A stretch of 7,572 nucleotides of DNA from an uncultured Haloferula sp. (GCA_946481625.1 CAMLOZ010000154.1:1-7572); one strand, 5' to 3'. Shown: positions 1-7,057, counted from the first letter of the stretch. Notes: generated by a model from the letters alone, not told the origin. A program made the numbers and translations.

Positions 1-138
1 CTTCGCCCGCGCCTCCCATGCCTCCCGGGATTCCACCTCGGGAAAGCCCCACGGCGAGTTGTGGGTCTTCGGCTGGGCCGACACCGCGGGCAAGCCCGCC
101 AGTATTACCCCGCAAGCGGCAAACAAGGAGAAGTGCAT
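1..138 (-). CDS. Secreted protein, N-terminal part only (possible alpha/beta hydrolase or esterase)
   Basis: Reading the minus strand from the ATG at 138 to the window edge gives 46 residues without a stop. They begin with a classic Sec signal peptide: MHFSLFAACGVILAGLPAVSA, with a hydrophobic core at about residues 3-18 and a likely signal peptidase I site after Val-Ser-Ala (residue 21). The mature part begins with Gln-Pro-Lys and contains a WGFPEVESREAWEARAK stretch. Phrases like this, an aromatic-Pro segment followed by W-E-A-R, occur near the start of exported acetyl-xylan-esterase-like alpha/beta hydrolases in Planctomycetota and Verrucomicrobiota. That comparison is from memory and the catalytic part lies outside the window, so the function is only a suggestion. 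The signal peptide is the firm observation. No Shine-Dalgarno sequence precedes the start; the bases just upstream read TTCTCCG. The gene is divergent from the globin gene. Confidence 0.7.
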   Translation of the reverse strand, partial: MHFSLFAACGVILAGLPAVSAQPKTHNSPWGFPEVESREAWEARAK

Positions 139-308
139 CGGAGAATGAATCGCCAATACGCCGCCGAAGCCTAGCAATCTCTCGACCGAAGGCCCTTCGC
201 CCGCGTCAGCCCCGGGAGCGCGGAGCCACTGGCCCACAATAGGCGTGGCACCCAATCCCCGCACTTGCCCCTGCCCCCGTGCAATGCCATCACGGCCCCG
301 TGGAATCC
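139..308. promoter_or_regulatory. Divergent intergenic region between secreted-protein gene and globin gene
   Basis: These 170 bases separate two divergent start codons and must hold the promoters for both genes. I could not find a convincing -35/-10 pair in either direction, nor a Shine-Dalgarno sequence before either ATG. The stretch nearest the globin is C-rich (around 255-305). The role is inferred from gene arrangement, not from a recognised motif. Confidence 0.4.
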
Positions 309-677
309 ATGGAACAAATCGTAGCGCGCGAGGTGGGAGCGGAAGGGCTGGCCGACATGGTCGCCGCCTTCTACCGCCGCGTGAAGACCGACGACCTGCT
401 CGGCCCGCTCTACCCCGAGGCCGACTTTGAAGGCGCCGAGCAACGCCTGCGGGAGTTCCTCCAGTTCCGCTTCCTCGGCGACCCAACCTACACGGAGAAC
501 CGCGGCCACCCGCGCCTGCGCATGCGCCACTTCCCCTTCGTGATCGGCGAGTCCCAGCGCGACCGCTGGCTCCAACTCATGGAAGCGTCCATGAACGAGG
601 TTGGCATCGCCGGCCAAGCCCGCGCCGTCATCTCGCCCTTTTTCGCGCAGGTGGCGGAGGCGATGCGGAACCAGTGA
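309..677 (+). CDS. Group II (O-type) truncated haemoglobin
   Basis: This encodes a haem-binding 2/2 globin of 122 residues, the usual length for the family. Group II identity is clear from GAEQRLREFLQ followed by RGHPRLRMRHFPF, which closely matches Mycobacterium tuberculosis GlbO. Visible key residues are Tyr22 (B10) in AFYRRV, Tyr35 (CD1) in LYPEADF, the proximal His74 (F8) in RMRHFPF, and Trp87 (G8) in RDRWLQ, the group II/III hallmark. Proteins of this family bind O2 and NO in the cytoplasm and are linked to oxygen or nitrosative-stress chemistry; the physiological role here is not shown by the sequence. I chose the ATG at 309 because the protein then begins MEQIVAREVGAEGLADMV, aligning with the family. 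An in-frame ATG at 279 would add ten residues that do not look globin-like. The gene stands alone and converges on the kinase gene, with 37 bases between stop codons. Confidence 0.93.
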   Translation: MEQIVAREVGAEGLADMVAAFYRRVKTDDLLGPLYPEADFEGAEQRLREFLQFRFLGDPTYTENRGHPRLRMRHFPFVIGESQRDRWLQLMEASMNEVGIAGQARAVISPFFAQVAEAMRNQ

Positions 678-714
678 TCCGGAGACCCCGCCACTCCGCA
701 AGGCCTCGAGCGAC

Positions 715-3700
715 CTAGCTTTCCGGAAGCTCCCGCTTCGCCGAAATTTCCGCTCCGGTGCTGTTCGTCCCTTTGAAGACGTCGGAACCCCGCGCGATCG
801 AAAAGCGGTCGATAGTACCGCCACCCCATTCGACCACGTAGGTCCGTTTTCCCCCGGATTCGGATTCGAGTTTCCAAGTCCCGGAGGCCATGATGGTGAA
901 GGCGACCCCATCGCCAGTGAAGATGTAGAAGGCACGCACGCTGCCCCACCGCCAGACGCCGATCAGAGGATCATCGCCGCCCGCCAGGCACTCGGCGGGA
1001 ATCTTCTTCGCCCGGACCGTTTCGTTGTGGGCGTTCTTGCCCTCCAAGGTTTTCCCATCCGGAGCCACGGTCACGGTCACGATCCATCCTTGGTCCCAAG
1101 ACAAGGTGTAATGGCTGCCGCGGTCATCGGCGGAATCCAGTTTCCATGTTCCCGGCTTGTCTTCCACCCGCCGGTGGAGAGTGCCATCCGGGCGGAAAGT
1201 CAGGATATTGTCGCCCTTCCAGTTCCAGACGCCGACGATGGCTTGGGCACCTCCGGACTCCACGATCACGCTTCCCGCCGGAATGAAGTCCTCCGGCTTG
1301 ACCTCCGAATTCTCGCCCCAGCTCTTGCTCCGTTCGGTGCCGTTCACCATGTACTTCACGGTCAGCCCCTTGTTCCAGCCGGGGTTCGGATCGGCACCGA
1401 GATCACCCGGGCTCACTCGGAAGGCCCGGCGCTCCTTGATCAAAAGCTCTCTGACGCGCTCGGTGACATCCGCATCCTTGCCGCCGGTACCGTAGATCGC
1501 GGAAAGCACCTTGAGCTCCACTTCCGGCACGACGGCTTTCGCTCCTGGCACACCGAGCGAAGCGGTCCAGCGGTCGAGATCCGCTGCCGCATCGACCCGG
1601 CGCTGGATCGTGGCGGCCACATCCGGCGTGGCCTCCGCCAAGGCGGCATTCATCCGGGTGACATAGGAATCGCGGATCTTGCCGGCCTTCGAGTTGAAGG
1701 CGGCGTCGATCGCCCTCTGTTTCTCGGCGCAGTAACCCACCACCTTGCGCATCTGCTCGGACATGCGGAAGCCGCTGTCCGACGAGACCCTCGCAGGCAC
1801 CCGGTTGTTACGCACCGTTTCCTTGAGCAGGTTGACATCCCGCCGCCAGGCGGACACCTCGTTCTTGCTGAGGTCGTTGAGCCAGGTATCGAGATCCCAG
1901 TGGAAGGTCTTGGCATTCGCCGCGAGTTCCTTGTCCCGATCCTTCCCGAGATTCGCGACAAGCTGCTTTGCCTTCTCTTCGAGTTCCACCAGCGTGGGAG
2001 GCAGAGGTGCCTCGGCCACCGGCGGCGGGTCGGCGGGCTGGCTGGTTTCCAGCGCAGCGATCCGCTTCGGGCCGCTCGGCCACGCGACGACGAAGCCCGA
2101 CGCCCTGTCGCCGGAATAACTGTTCTCCCATCCATGGCCGGGCACCACCTTCAATCGACCGCCGGCCACGCTTGCCTGCGACTCGTCGCTCCAGCGGGTG
2201 TATTCCCAAGGATCACCATTGGCCCAAGCCCAGGCCTCTTCCTCGCGGCTGCCCCCGAGCCAGTAGCCCTCGCGACCGTCGGCGGGAAGCTTCGTCGCCA
2301 GCCAGTCGTCCAGCTCCTTGGTGGAAGCGGACAAGAGCTCCCCTCCCGCCGCCGCGGCAAGCTCCGCGGCTTGAGAATAAGTGGACGGCCCGTTCGCAAC
2401 CAGAATGCGGCCCTCCTCACGCTGCAAGGTGCCGGGCGGATACACCGGGACGCCCGCTGCGATCGATTCGCCGGTGCGCTTCAGCATTTCATCGAGAGCC
2501 GCCGGATTCTTGCCATCCTCCCGCCACTGGATTGCAAAGGGATAGCGATCCCCGGGCTCGCGTGCCTGGAGCCCGCCCTTGCCGTCGAGAATGAGATACG
2601 GCCCCTCGCCTTCCGGCTTCAGCGACTCCGGCCACGGGCTGCCATCCACCCAGGACCAAAGATCCGGCCCCGCACTGCCGCCACCGATCCACAGGCCGGC
2701 CTCCGCTCCTCCCTCCGCCGCAGGCATGAGCAGGGCGAGCTTATCCAGATCCTCGTCCGACTTCGCGACGAACAAATGCGCGCCGTGCTCCTCCGCAAAC
2801 GCGGACGCCGCCGGCCATCCCATCGCGGTCGGGATCACCATGAAGCGCGAACTGCCAAGCGCCACGCTGCCCTCGGGCATCTCATCGCGCTTGCCGCCCC
2901 GCAGCCGGCTTTTCAACCGGGCCAAGGCCTTGAGCGGCGACTCGGCACGCTGCACGCCGGGCCGCGCGGGCTTGTCAGGCTTGTCGTCTTTCCCCACCGC
3001 CGTCGGCACCTCTTTCTCCGGGTCTTCGACCGCCACCGCCCGCTCCACCTGCTCGACCGCCTTCTTGATCTCGGCTGCCTTCGCCTTGCGGTAGGAATTG
3101 AACTTCGACCAACCGATCGCCCCGACGACGATGGCAATGGCGAGCATCACCAAACCGGCAACCGCACCCGACGACGAGGACGATGAGGACCGCACCACCG
3201 TCCGCGGCGCTGCCGCAGGGTGGACCGGATCGGCCAACGGCGCATTGCGGCGCGGGCCCAAGGGCGATTGGTTCGGCAAGGGCGCGGGATACGGCTGCGC
3301 CAACGGCGAGAACGGCCGGCGCGACCACGCCTCGAGATCCGCGGACATCTGCTCCGCCGTCTGGTAGCGTTCCTCCGCCACCGGATTCATCGCCTTCTCG
3401 CAGATGCGGTCGAGCGTGGCGTCGCAACCGGAAAGCTTCGAGGGCGGGATGTAGCCGTCGTACGGCGGACAGCGGCCGATCAAAAGTTCGTAGAGCACCA
3501 CCCCCAGCGCGAAGAGATCCGAACGCCGGTCCGCCTGCTCCGGATGCCGCAGAACCTCCGGTGCCACATAGCCGGGCGTCCCCATCACCAGCCCCGAGCC
3601 GTCCGAATCCACCGGCCGCGCGAGTCCGAAATCCCCGATCTTCGGCGCGGCCCGCGGCGTAAGCAGGATGTTCGCCGGCTTGATGTCGCGGTGGATCACA

Positions 3701-4113
3701 CCGTTTTCGTGCGCGTGCGCGAGGCCGTCGCAAATGCCCTTCACGATCCCGACCGCCTGACCCGGATCGACCGCCAGGTTCTGCGCGGAGTGGAACAGCG
3801 ACTTGCCGTTGACGTACTCCATCACGATGTACGGCATGCCGTCCACCTCGCCATAATCGAAAACCGAGATCAGGTTCGGGTGATTCAGCTTGGCCATCGC
3901 CTTCGCCTCGGTCTCGAAGGAGGCGACGAACTGCGCGTCCTCCCCGAGTTCCCGCGGCAGGATCTTGATCGCGACATCCCGGTCCAACCGGCGTTGCCGC
4001 GCCTTGTACACCGCACCCATGCCGCCCTTGGCGACGAACGCTTCAAAATCGTACGACGGCAGCAAGGCTGCCAGCGTTTCCAAGGACGGGGCTTCGAAGT
4101 TATCCAGGCTCAT
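715..4113 (-). CDS. Transmembrane Ser/Thr protein kinase with two C-type-lectin-like domains and two C-terminal W-rich modules
   Basis: This is a PknB/Hanks-type kinase of 1132 residues. The kinase domain (about 20-266) has the loop GGMGAVYK, Lys50 in VAIKIL, alpha-C Glu69, HRD at 141-143 with Asn148, DFG at 161-163 and APE at 184-186, so it should be active. A Pro/Ala/Ser linker with seven serines (309-315) leads to one membrane helix (about 316-335). Then come a C-type-lectin-like domain (422-530, with WIGGG and WVDGSPW), a second one (568-678, with YWLGG and AWANGDPW), a helical segment (707-852), a stretch resembling DUF3395 (864-945), and two W-rich modules (959-1039, 1050-1129). Kinases of this design are thought to sense outside the membrane and phosphorylate inside; ligand and substrate are unknown. 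The start is supported by gap-free alignment with the paralogue from residue 1. It lies 101 bases downstream of that paralogue and may be cotranscribed. CTCCTCC, not a Shine-Dalgarno sequence, precedes the ATG. Confidence 0.93.
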   Translation of the reverse strand: MSLDNFEAPSLETLAALLPSYDFEAFVAKGGMGAVYKARQRRLDRDVAIKILPRELGEDAQFVASFETEAKAMAKLNHPNLISVFDYGEVDGMPYIVMEYVNGKSLFHSAQNLAVDPGQAVGIVKGICDGLAHAHENGVIHRDIKPANILLTPRAAPKIGDFGLARPVDSDGSGLVMGTPGYVAPEVLRHPEQADRRSDLFALGVVLYELLIGRCPPYDGYIPPSKLSGCDATLDRICEKAMNPVAEERYQTAEQMSADLEAWSRRPFSPLAQPYPAPLPNQSPLGPRRNAPLADPVHPAAAPRTVVRSSSSSSSGAVAGLVMLAIAIVVGAIGWSKFNSYRKAKAAEIKKAVEQVERAVAVEDPEKEVPTAVGKDDKPDKPARPGVQRAESPLKALARLKSRLRGGKRDEMPEGSVALGSSRFMVIPTAMGWPAASAFAEEHGAHLFVAKSDEDLDKLALLMPAAEGGAEAGLWIGGGSAGPDLWSWVDGSPWPESLKPEGEGPYLILDGKGGLQAREPGDRYPFAIQWREDGKNPAALDEMLKRTGESIAAGVPVYPPGTLQREEGRILVANGPSTYSQAAELAAAAGGELLSASTKELDDWLATKLPADGREGYWLGGSREEEAWAWANGDPWEYTRWSDESQASVAGGRLKVVPGHGWENSYSGDRASGFVVAWPSGPKRIAALETSQPADPPPVAEAPLPPTLVELEEKAKQLVANLGKDRDKELAANAKTFHWDLDTWLNDLSKNEVSAWRRDVNLLKETVRNNRVPARVSSDSGFRMSEQMRKVVGYCAEKQRAIDAAFNSKAGKIRDSYVTRMNAALAEATPDVAATIQRRVDAAADLDRWTASLGVPGAKAVVPEVELKVLSAIYGTGGKDADVTERVRELLIKERRAFRVSPGDLGADPNPGWNKGLTVKYMVNGTERSKSWGENSEVKPEDFIPAGSVIVESGGAQAIVGVWNWKGDNILTFRPDGTLHRRVEDKPGTWKLDSADDRGSHYTLSWDQGWIVTVTVAPDGKTLEGKNAHNETVRAKKIPAECLAGGDDPLIGVWRWGSVRAFYIFTGDGVAFTIMASGTWKLESESGGKRTYVVEWGGGTIDRFSIARGSDVFKGTNSTGAEISAKRELPES
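3316..4113 (-). repeat. Kinase-domain coding segment, copy 1 of a diverged tandem duplication
   Basis: Residues 1-266 of the longer kinase align without gaps over at least the first 200 residues with the segment at 6105-6902. DNA identity remains high in places, for example around the HRD-coding region (about 3690-3750 versus 6479-6539). This marks an old gene duplication, not a recent one, since linkers and C-terminal parts have diverged widely. Confidence 0.8.
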
Positions 4114-4214
4114 CGGAGGAGTTGCCCACGCGGCATATCAGAACGGGGCGGTGCTGGCGATTGGAACCGCCACCGGACTTCATAGCGGCCGGCTGCCCGG
4201 GGTTCTCCGGTGGC
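4114..4214. other. Spacer between the two kinase genes, with a perfect 9-bp inverted repeat
   Basis: On the minus strand, the stop codon of the upstream kinase is directly followed by GCCACCGGA (4214-4206), which pairs exactly with TCCGGTGGC (4177-4169) across a 28-base GC-rich loop. No run of T follows, so this is not a standard factor-independent terminator. It could stabilise the 3' end, weaken read-through or separate expression of the two kinases. The remaining bases to the next start codon show no recognisable promoter. Confidence 0.5.
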
Positions 4215-6902
4215 TCAGCCTTCCTCCACACGCTTGCCTTGGACCTTCATGCTCTCGCTGTTCATGCCCTCGAACTCGTCCCCGTCTTTCGAAAGGGTGA
4301 GCTTGTCCACCCAACCCGACTGCCAGCGAACCGTGTACGAGTGATCCTCGCCCTTGCTCCAGGTGCCCTTGTCATCACCCTTCAAGACCGAATTGTCAGG
4401 CCGGAAGACACACATCGCCGGACCCCACTTCCACGGGCCGACCAGCGGATCATCCCCCTGGAGAATCCTCCAGCCGGTGATCCGGTCGCCATTCTGGTTC
4501 GAACCGGCCAATTCGTTCCCGGTGTAGGACAGGGCCACCTTGTCGATCCACTCGCCCCGGTTCCAATTCACCTCGTAGCGACCGGCGTCCAGAAGCTTCC
4601 AAGTCCCCTTTTGCTTCTTGGTTTCGTTGTAGAGAGAGCCGTCCGTGCGGATGAGGACCACTTCCCTCGACATCCACACCCAGCGTCCCGCGAGATCACC
4701 GCTGACCGTGGCCTCGGAGGACGCAACTCGGATCATTTCCTCTTCCGCCCCTTCCTCCGCTCCGGTGATGAACGTCGTCCACGTCTTCAAATCCCCGGCC
4801 TTCTTGACCCGCGCTTCCGCCAGCTTCGATCCCTTCGCATCGCCCGCCGCGGCCAAGCTCTTCGCCTGCTCCGCCACCCGCGTGGCATAGGAAGCCCGCG
4901 CCTTGTCGGCCTTCGAATCGTGGGCCGCATCGATCGCCTTCTGCTTCTCCGCGGAGTGATCGCAGATCTTCGCCATCTTGTCGGAGAGGCGCACCCCGCT
5001 ATCGGCCGCCACCTTCTCCGGTACCCGCACTCCCCGGAGCAGGGCCTTGAGCAGGGTCACGTCGCGATTCCACTTCGCCTGGTCGTTTTTGCTCAGATCC
5101 TTGTGCCAGGCCTCGATGCCCCAAGTGAAAGCCTTCGCGTTCTCGGCAAGTTCCTTGTCGCGATCCTTGCCGATCTTCTCCAGGTAGGCCTTCGCCGTGG
5201 CGTCCAGCTTGGCGACTTCCGCCGGGACATCCGCCCCGTTGAGGTCCTCGGGTTCCGCCTCCCCGGCGGAGGCCATGGCCAGGCCCTCGCCGGCACGCAC
5301 CAGCGCATCCGGCAATTCGCCGGGGATGCTGCCGTCCTTCCGCCATTGGATGACGAAGGGATAACGGTCCGCTCGCTCCCGCATCTGCAGGTTCCCGCCC
5401 GCATCCACGATCACGAAAACCCCTTTCCCCCGCGGCTTGTCACCGAGCTCCCATGCCGAGCCGTCCACCCAGGTCCACTCGTCCTTGCCGGTGATCCCGG
5501 CACCGATCCACAGGCCCGCCTCGGCACCCGCCTCCGCCGCGGGCATCAGGACCGAAAGCTTCCGGATATCTTCGGAAGTTTTCGCGATGAAGAGATGCGC
5601 ACCGTGCATCGCCGCGAACGAGGACGCCGCCGTCCAGCTCAAGGAGCGCGGCACCACCATGAAATGCGTGTCGCCCAGCTCGATGCTGCCCGCGGGCATC
5701 TCGTCCCGCTTGCCGGACGCCAGACTCTCCCGAAGCCGCCCGAGCGCCTCGATCGGGGACTCCACCGCGACGTCGTCCTTTTTGACGGTGGCAGCAGCCC
5801 GCTTCTCCTTCTTGTCGTCCGGCTTCGGCTTCACCGGGCCGGTCCTCTCGCCGCCCGCCGGCTTGGTTTCCGCCGCCGCCGCCTGGAACGCCGCCACCTT
5901 CGCCTTCTGCCCCTTGTTGTACTGCGACCAGCCGATCGCCGCGATCGCCACCGCCGCCGCGAGCATCAGCAAGCCCTTCACCCCGCCGGACGAGCTTTCC
6001 ACCTTCGCAGGACGATATCCGCCGGCCGCCGCGCCCACCCGCCGGACCCCGCCGGGGCGCTTCACCGGACCCGCCACGGCATGCGCCGCTGCCGGAGCCG
6101 TGGCCCGGCGCAACCAGGCATCCAGATCCGCGGACATCTCCTCCGCGCTCTGGTAACGCAGTTCCGCCACCCGGTGCATCGCCTTGTCGCAGATGCGGTC
6201 GAGCGTGACATCGCAGCCGCAAACCATCGAGGCCGGCGGCTGGTAATCATACGGCGGACACCGCCCGATCAGCAGCTCATAAAGCACCACCCCGAGCGCG
6301 AACAAATCCGAACGCCGGTCGGCATGATCCGGATGATGCAAGACCTCCGGCGCCACATACCCCGGCGTGCCCATCACCAGCCCCGTACCGCCCGCATCGA
6401 CCGGCCGGGCCAGCCCGAAGTCACCGATCTTCGGCACCACCCGCTCGTTGAGAAGGATGTTCGCCGGTTTGATATCGCGGTGGATCACCCCGTTCTCGTG
6501 CGCGTGCGCGAGACCGTCGCAAATCCCCTTCACGATGGTCACCGCCTGCAAGGGCTCCACGGCCATCTGATAAGCGGAATGGAACAGCGACTTGCCGTTC
6601 ACGAACTCCATCACGATGTACAGCATCCCATCGACATCGCCATAATCGTACACCCCGATCAGGTTCGGATGGTTCAGCCGCGCCATCGCCTTCGCCTCGG
6701 TCTCGAAGGATTGGCGGAATTCCGGGTCCGCCCCCAGTTCGGGCGGCAGGATCTTGATCGCCACGTCGCGGTCCAGGCTGCGCTGCCGCGCCTTGTACAC
6801 GGCTCCCATCCCGCCTTGCGCGATGAACGCTTCGAAATCATAGGCCGGAAGCAAGGCCGCAAGCACGTCAAGGGAAGGAGCTTCAAAGGAGTCCGTACTC
6901 AT
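4215..6902 (-). CDS. Transmembrane Ser/Thr protein kinase with one C-type-lectin-like domain and two C-terminal W-rich modules
   Basis: This 895-residue kinase is the paralogue of the next gene downstream, with 164 of the first 200 residues identical. Kinase residues sit at the same positions: GGMGAVYK loop, Lys50, Glu69, HRD 141-143, Asn148, DFG 161-163, APE 184-186. An Ala/Pro/Gly linker with basic residues precedes a single membrane helix (about 308-325). After it come a charged linker, one cysteine-free C-type-lectin-like domain (412-520, with WIGAG and WVDGSAW, ending YPFVIQW), a helical segment (565-713), and two W-rich modules (737-813, 820-891) joined by a GDDPL linker. It lacks the second lectin-like domain and the DUF3395-like segment of its paralogue. 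The role is inferred to be a receptor-type kinase with a membrane-distal sensing part; the ligand is unknown. The ATG at 6902 is preceded by TTCCTCCT rather than a Shine-Dalgarno sequence. Confidence 0.93.
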   Translation of the reverse strand: MSTDSFEAPSLDVLAALLPAYDFEAFIAQGGMGAVYKARQRSLDRDVAIKILPPELGADPEFRQSFETEAKAMARLNHPNLIGVYDYGDVDGMLYIVMEFVNGKSLFHSAYQMAVEPLQAVTIVKGICDGLAHAHENGVIHRDIKPANILLNERVVPKIGDFGLARPVDAGGTGLVMGTPGYVAPEVLHHPDHADRRSDLFALGVVLYELLIGRCPPYDYQPPASMVCGCDVTLDRICDKAMHRVAELRYQSAEEMSADLDAWLRRATAPAAAHAVAGPVKRPGGVRRVGAAAGGYRPAKVESSSGGVKGLLMLAAAVAIAAIGWSQYNKGQKAKVAAFQAAAAETKPAGGERTGPVKPKPDDKKEKRAAATVKKDDVAVESPIEALGRLRESLASGKRDEMPAGSIELGDTHFMVVPRSLSWTAASSFAAMHGAHLFIAKTSEDIRKLSVLMPAAEAGAEAGLWIGAGITGKDEWTWVDGSAWELGDKPRGKGVFVIVDAGGNLQMRERADRYPFVIQWRKDGSIPGELPDALVRAGEGLAMASAGEAEPEDLNGADVPAEVAKLDATAKAYLEKIGKDRDKELAENAKAFTWGIEAWHKDLSKNDQAKWNRDVTLLKALLRGVRVPEKVAADSGVRLSDKMAKICDHSAEKQKAIDAAHDSKADKARASYATRVAEQAKSLAAAGDAKGSKLAEARVKKAGDLKTWTTFITGAEEGAEEEMIRVASSEATVSGDLAGRWVWMSREVVLIRTDGSLYNETKKQKGTWKLLDAGRYEVNWNRGEWIDKVALSYTGNELAGSNQNGDRITGWRILQGDDPLVGPWKWGPAMCVFRPDNSVLKGDDKGTWSKGEDHSYTVRWQSGWVDKLTLSKDGDEFEGMNSESMKVQGKRVEEG
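6105..6902 (-). repeat. Kinase-domain coding segment, copy 2 of a diverged tandem duplication
   Basis: This is the partner of the segment at 3316-4113, at an offset of 2789 bases and in the same orientation. The kinase-coding part is the best conserved region between the two genes, which is expected if catalysis is constrained while the sensing part diversifies. Confidence 0.8.
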
Positions 6903-7030
6903 AGGAGGAATGGTGAGTTTGACTTAGCAGAAAACTTGGGAGCAGCGCGATTGCACAAGCACCGACATTTCATAACGCCGATACCCGCAAGAGTTGCGCC
7001 TTGTTTACGCGGAATTGACCGAGTTGACAC

Positions 7031-7057
7031 ATTCCCTGACCGCATCTTGGAGGGAAT
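7031..7057. promoter_or_regulatory. Perfect 7-bp inverted repeat, possible operator or leader hairpin
   Basis: ATTCCCT (7031-7037) and AGGGAAT (7051-7057) are exact inverted copies with a 13-base spacer, in the AT-rich gap about 130-155 bases before the kinase start. Two half-sites with centres about two helical turns apart would suit a dimeric DNA-binding protein. The same bases could form a hairpin in the leader RNA. No known operator matches it. Confidence 0.35.

Noticed and set aside
279..308. Upstream ATG for the globin
   Set aside because: The ten added residues (MQCHHGPVES) do not fit the globin family, and the ATG at 309 gives the standard length.
678..714. Possible bidirectional terminator between globin and kinase
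   Set aside because: Only a 5-bp stem (CGGAG/CTCCG) with a 9-base loop and no T run on either side; too weak to call in GC-rich DNA.
171..935. Minus-strand open frame across the globin gene and the kinase 3' end
   Set aside because: It overlaps the well-supported globin on the opposite strand and the kinase in another frame, and its sequence shows no domain.
601..3186. Long open frame on the plus strand, opposite the longer kinase
   Set aside because: Its translation is rich in Arg, His and Pro with no recognisable domain, while the minus strand encodes clear kinase and lectin-like motifs. It is a by-product of high GC codon bias.
6903..6912. AGGAGGAATG on the plus strand, resembling a ribosome binding site and start
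   Set aside because: There is no spacer between the AGGAGG and the ATG, and the frame stops after five codons.
7024..7029. TTGACA on the plus strand as a -35 element
   Set aside because: No -10-like hexamer lies at a suitable distance and no plus-strand gene follows.
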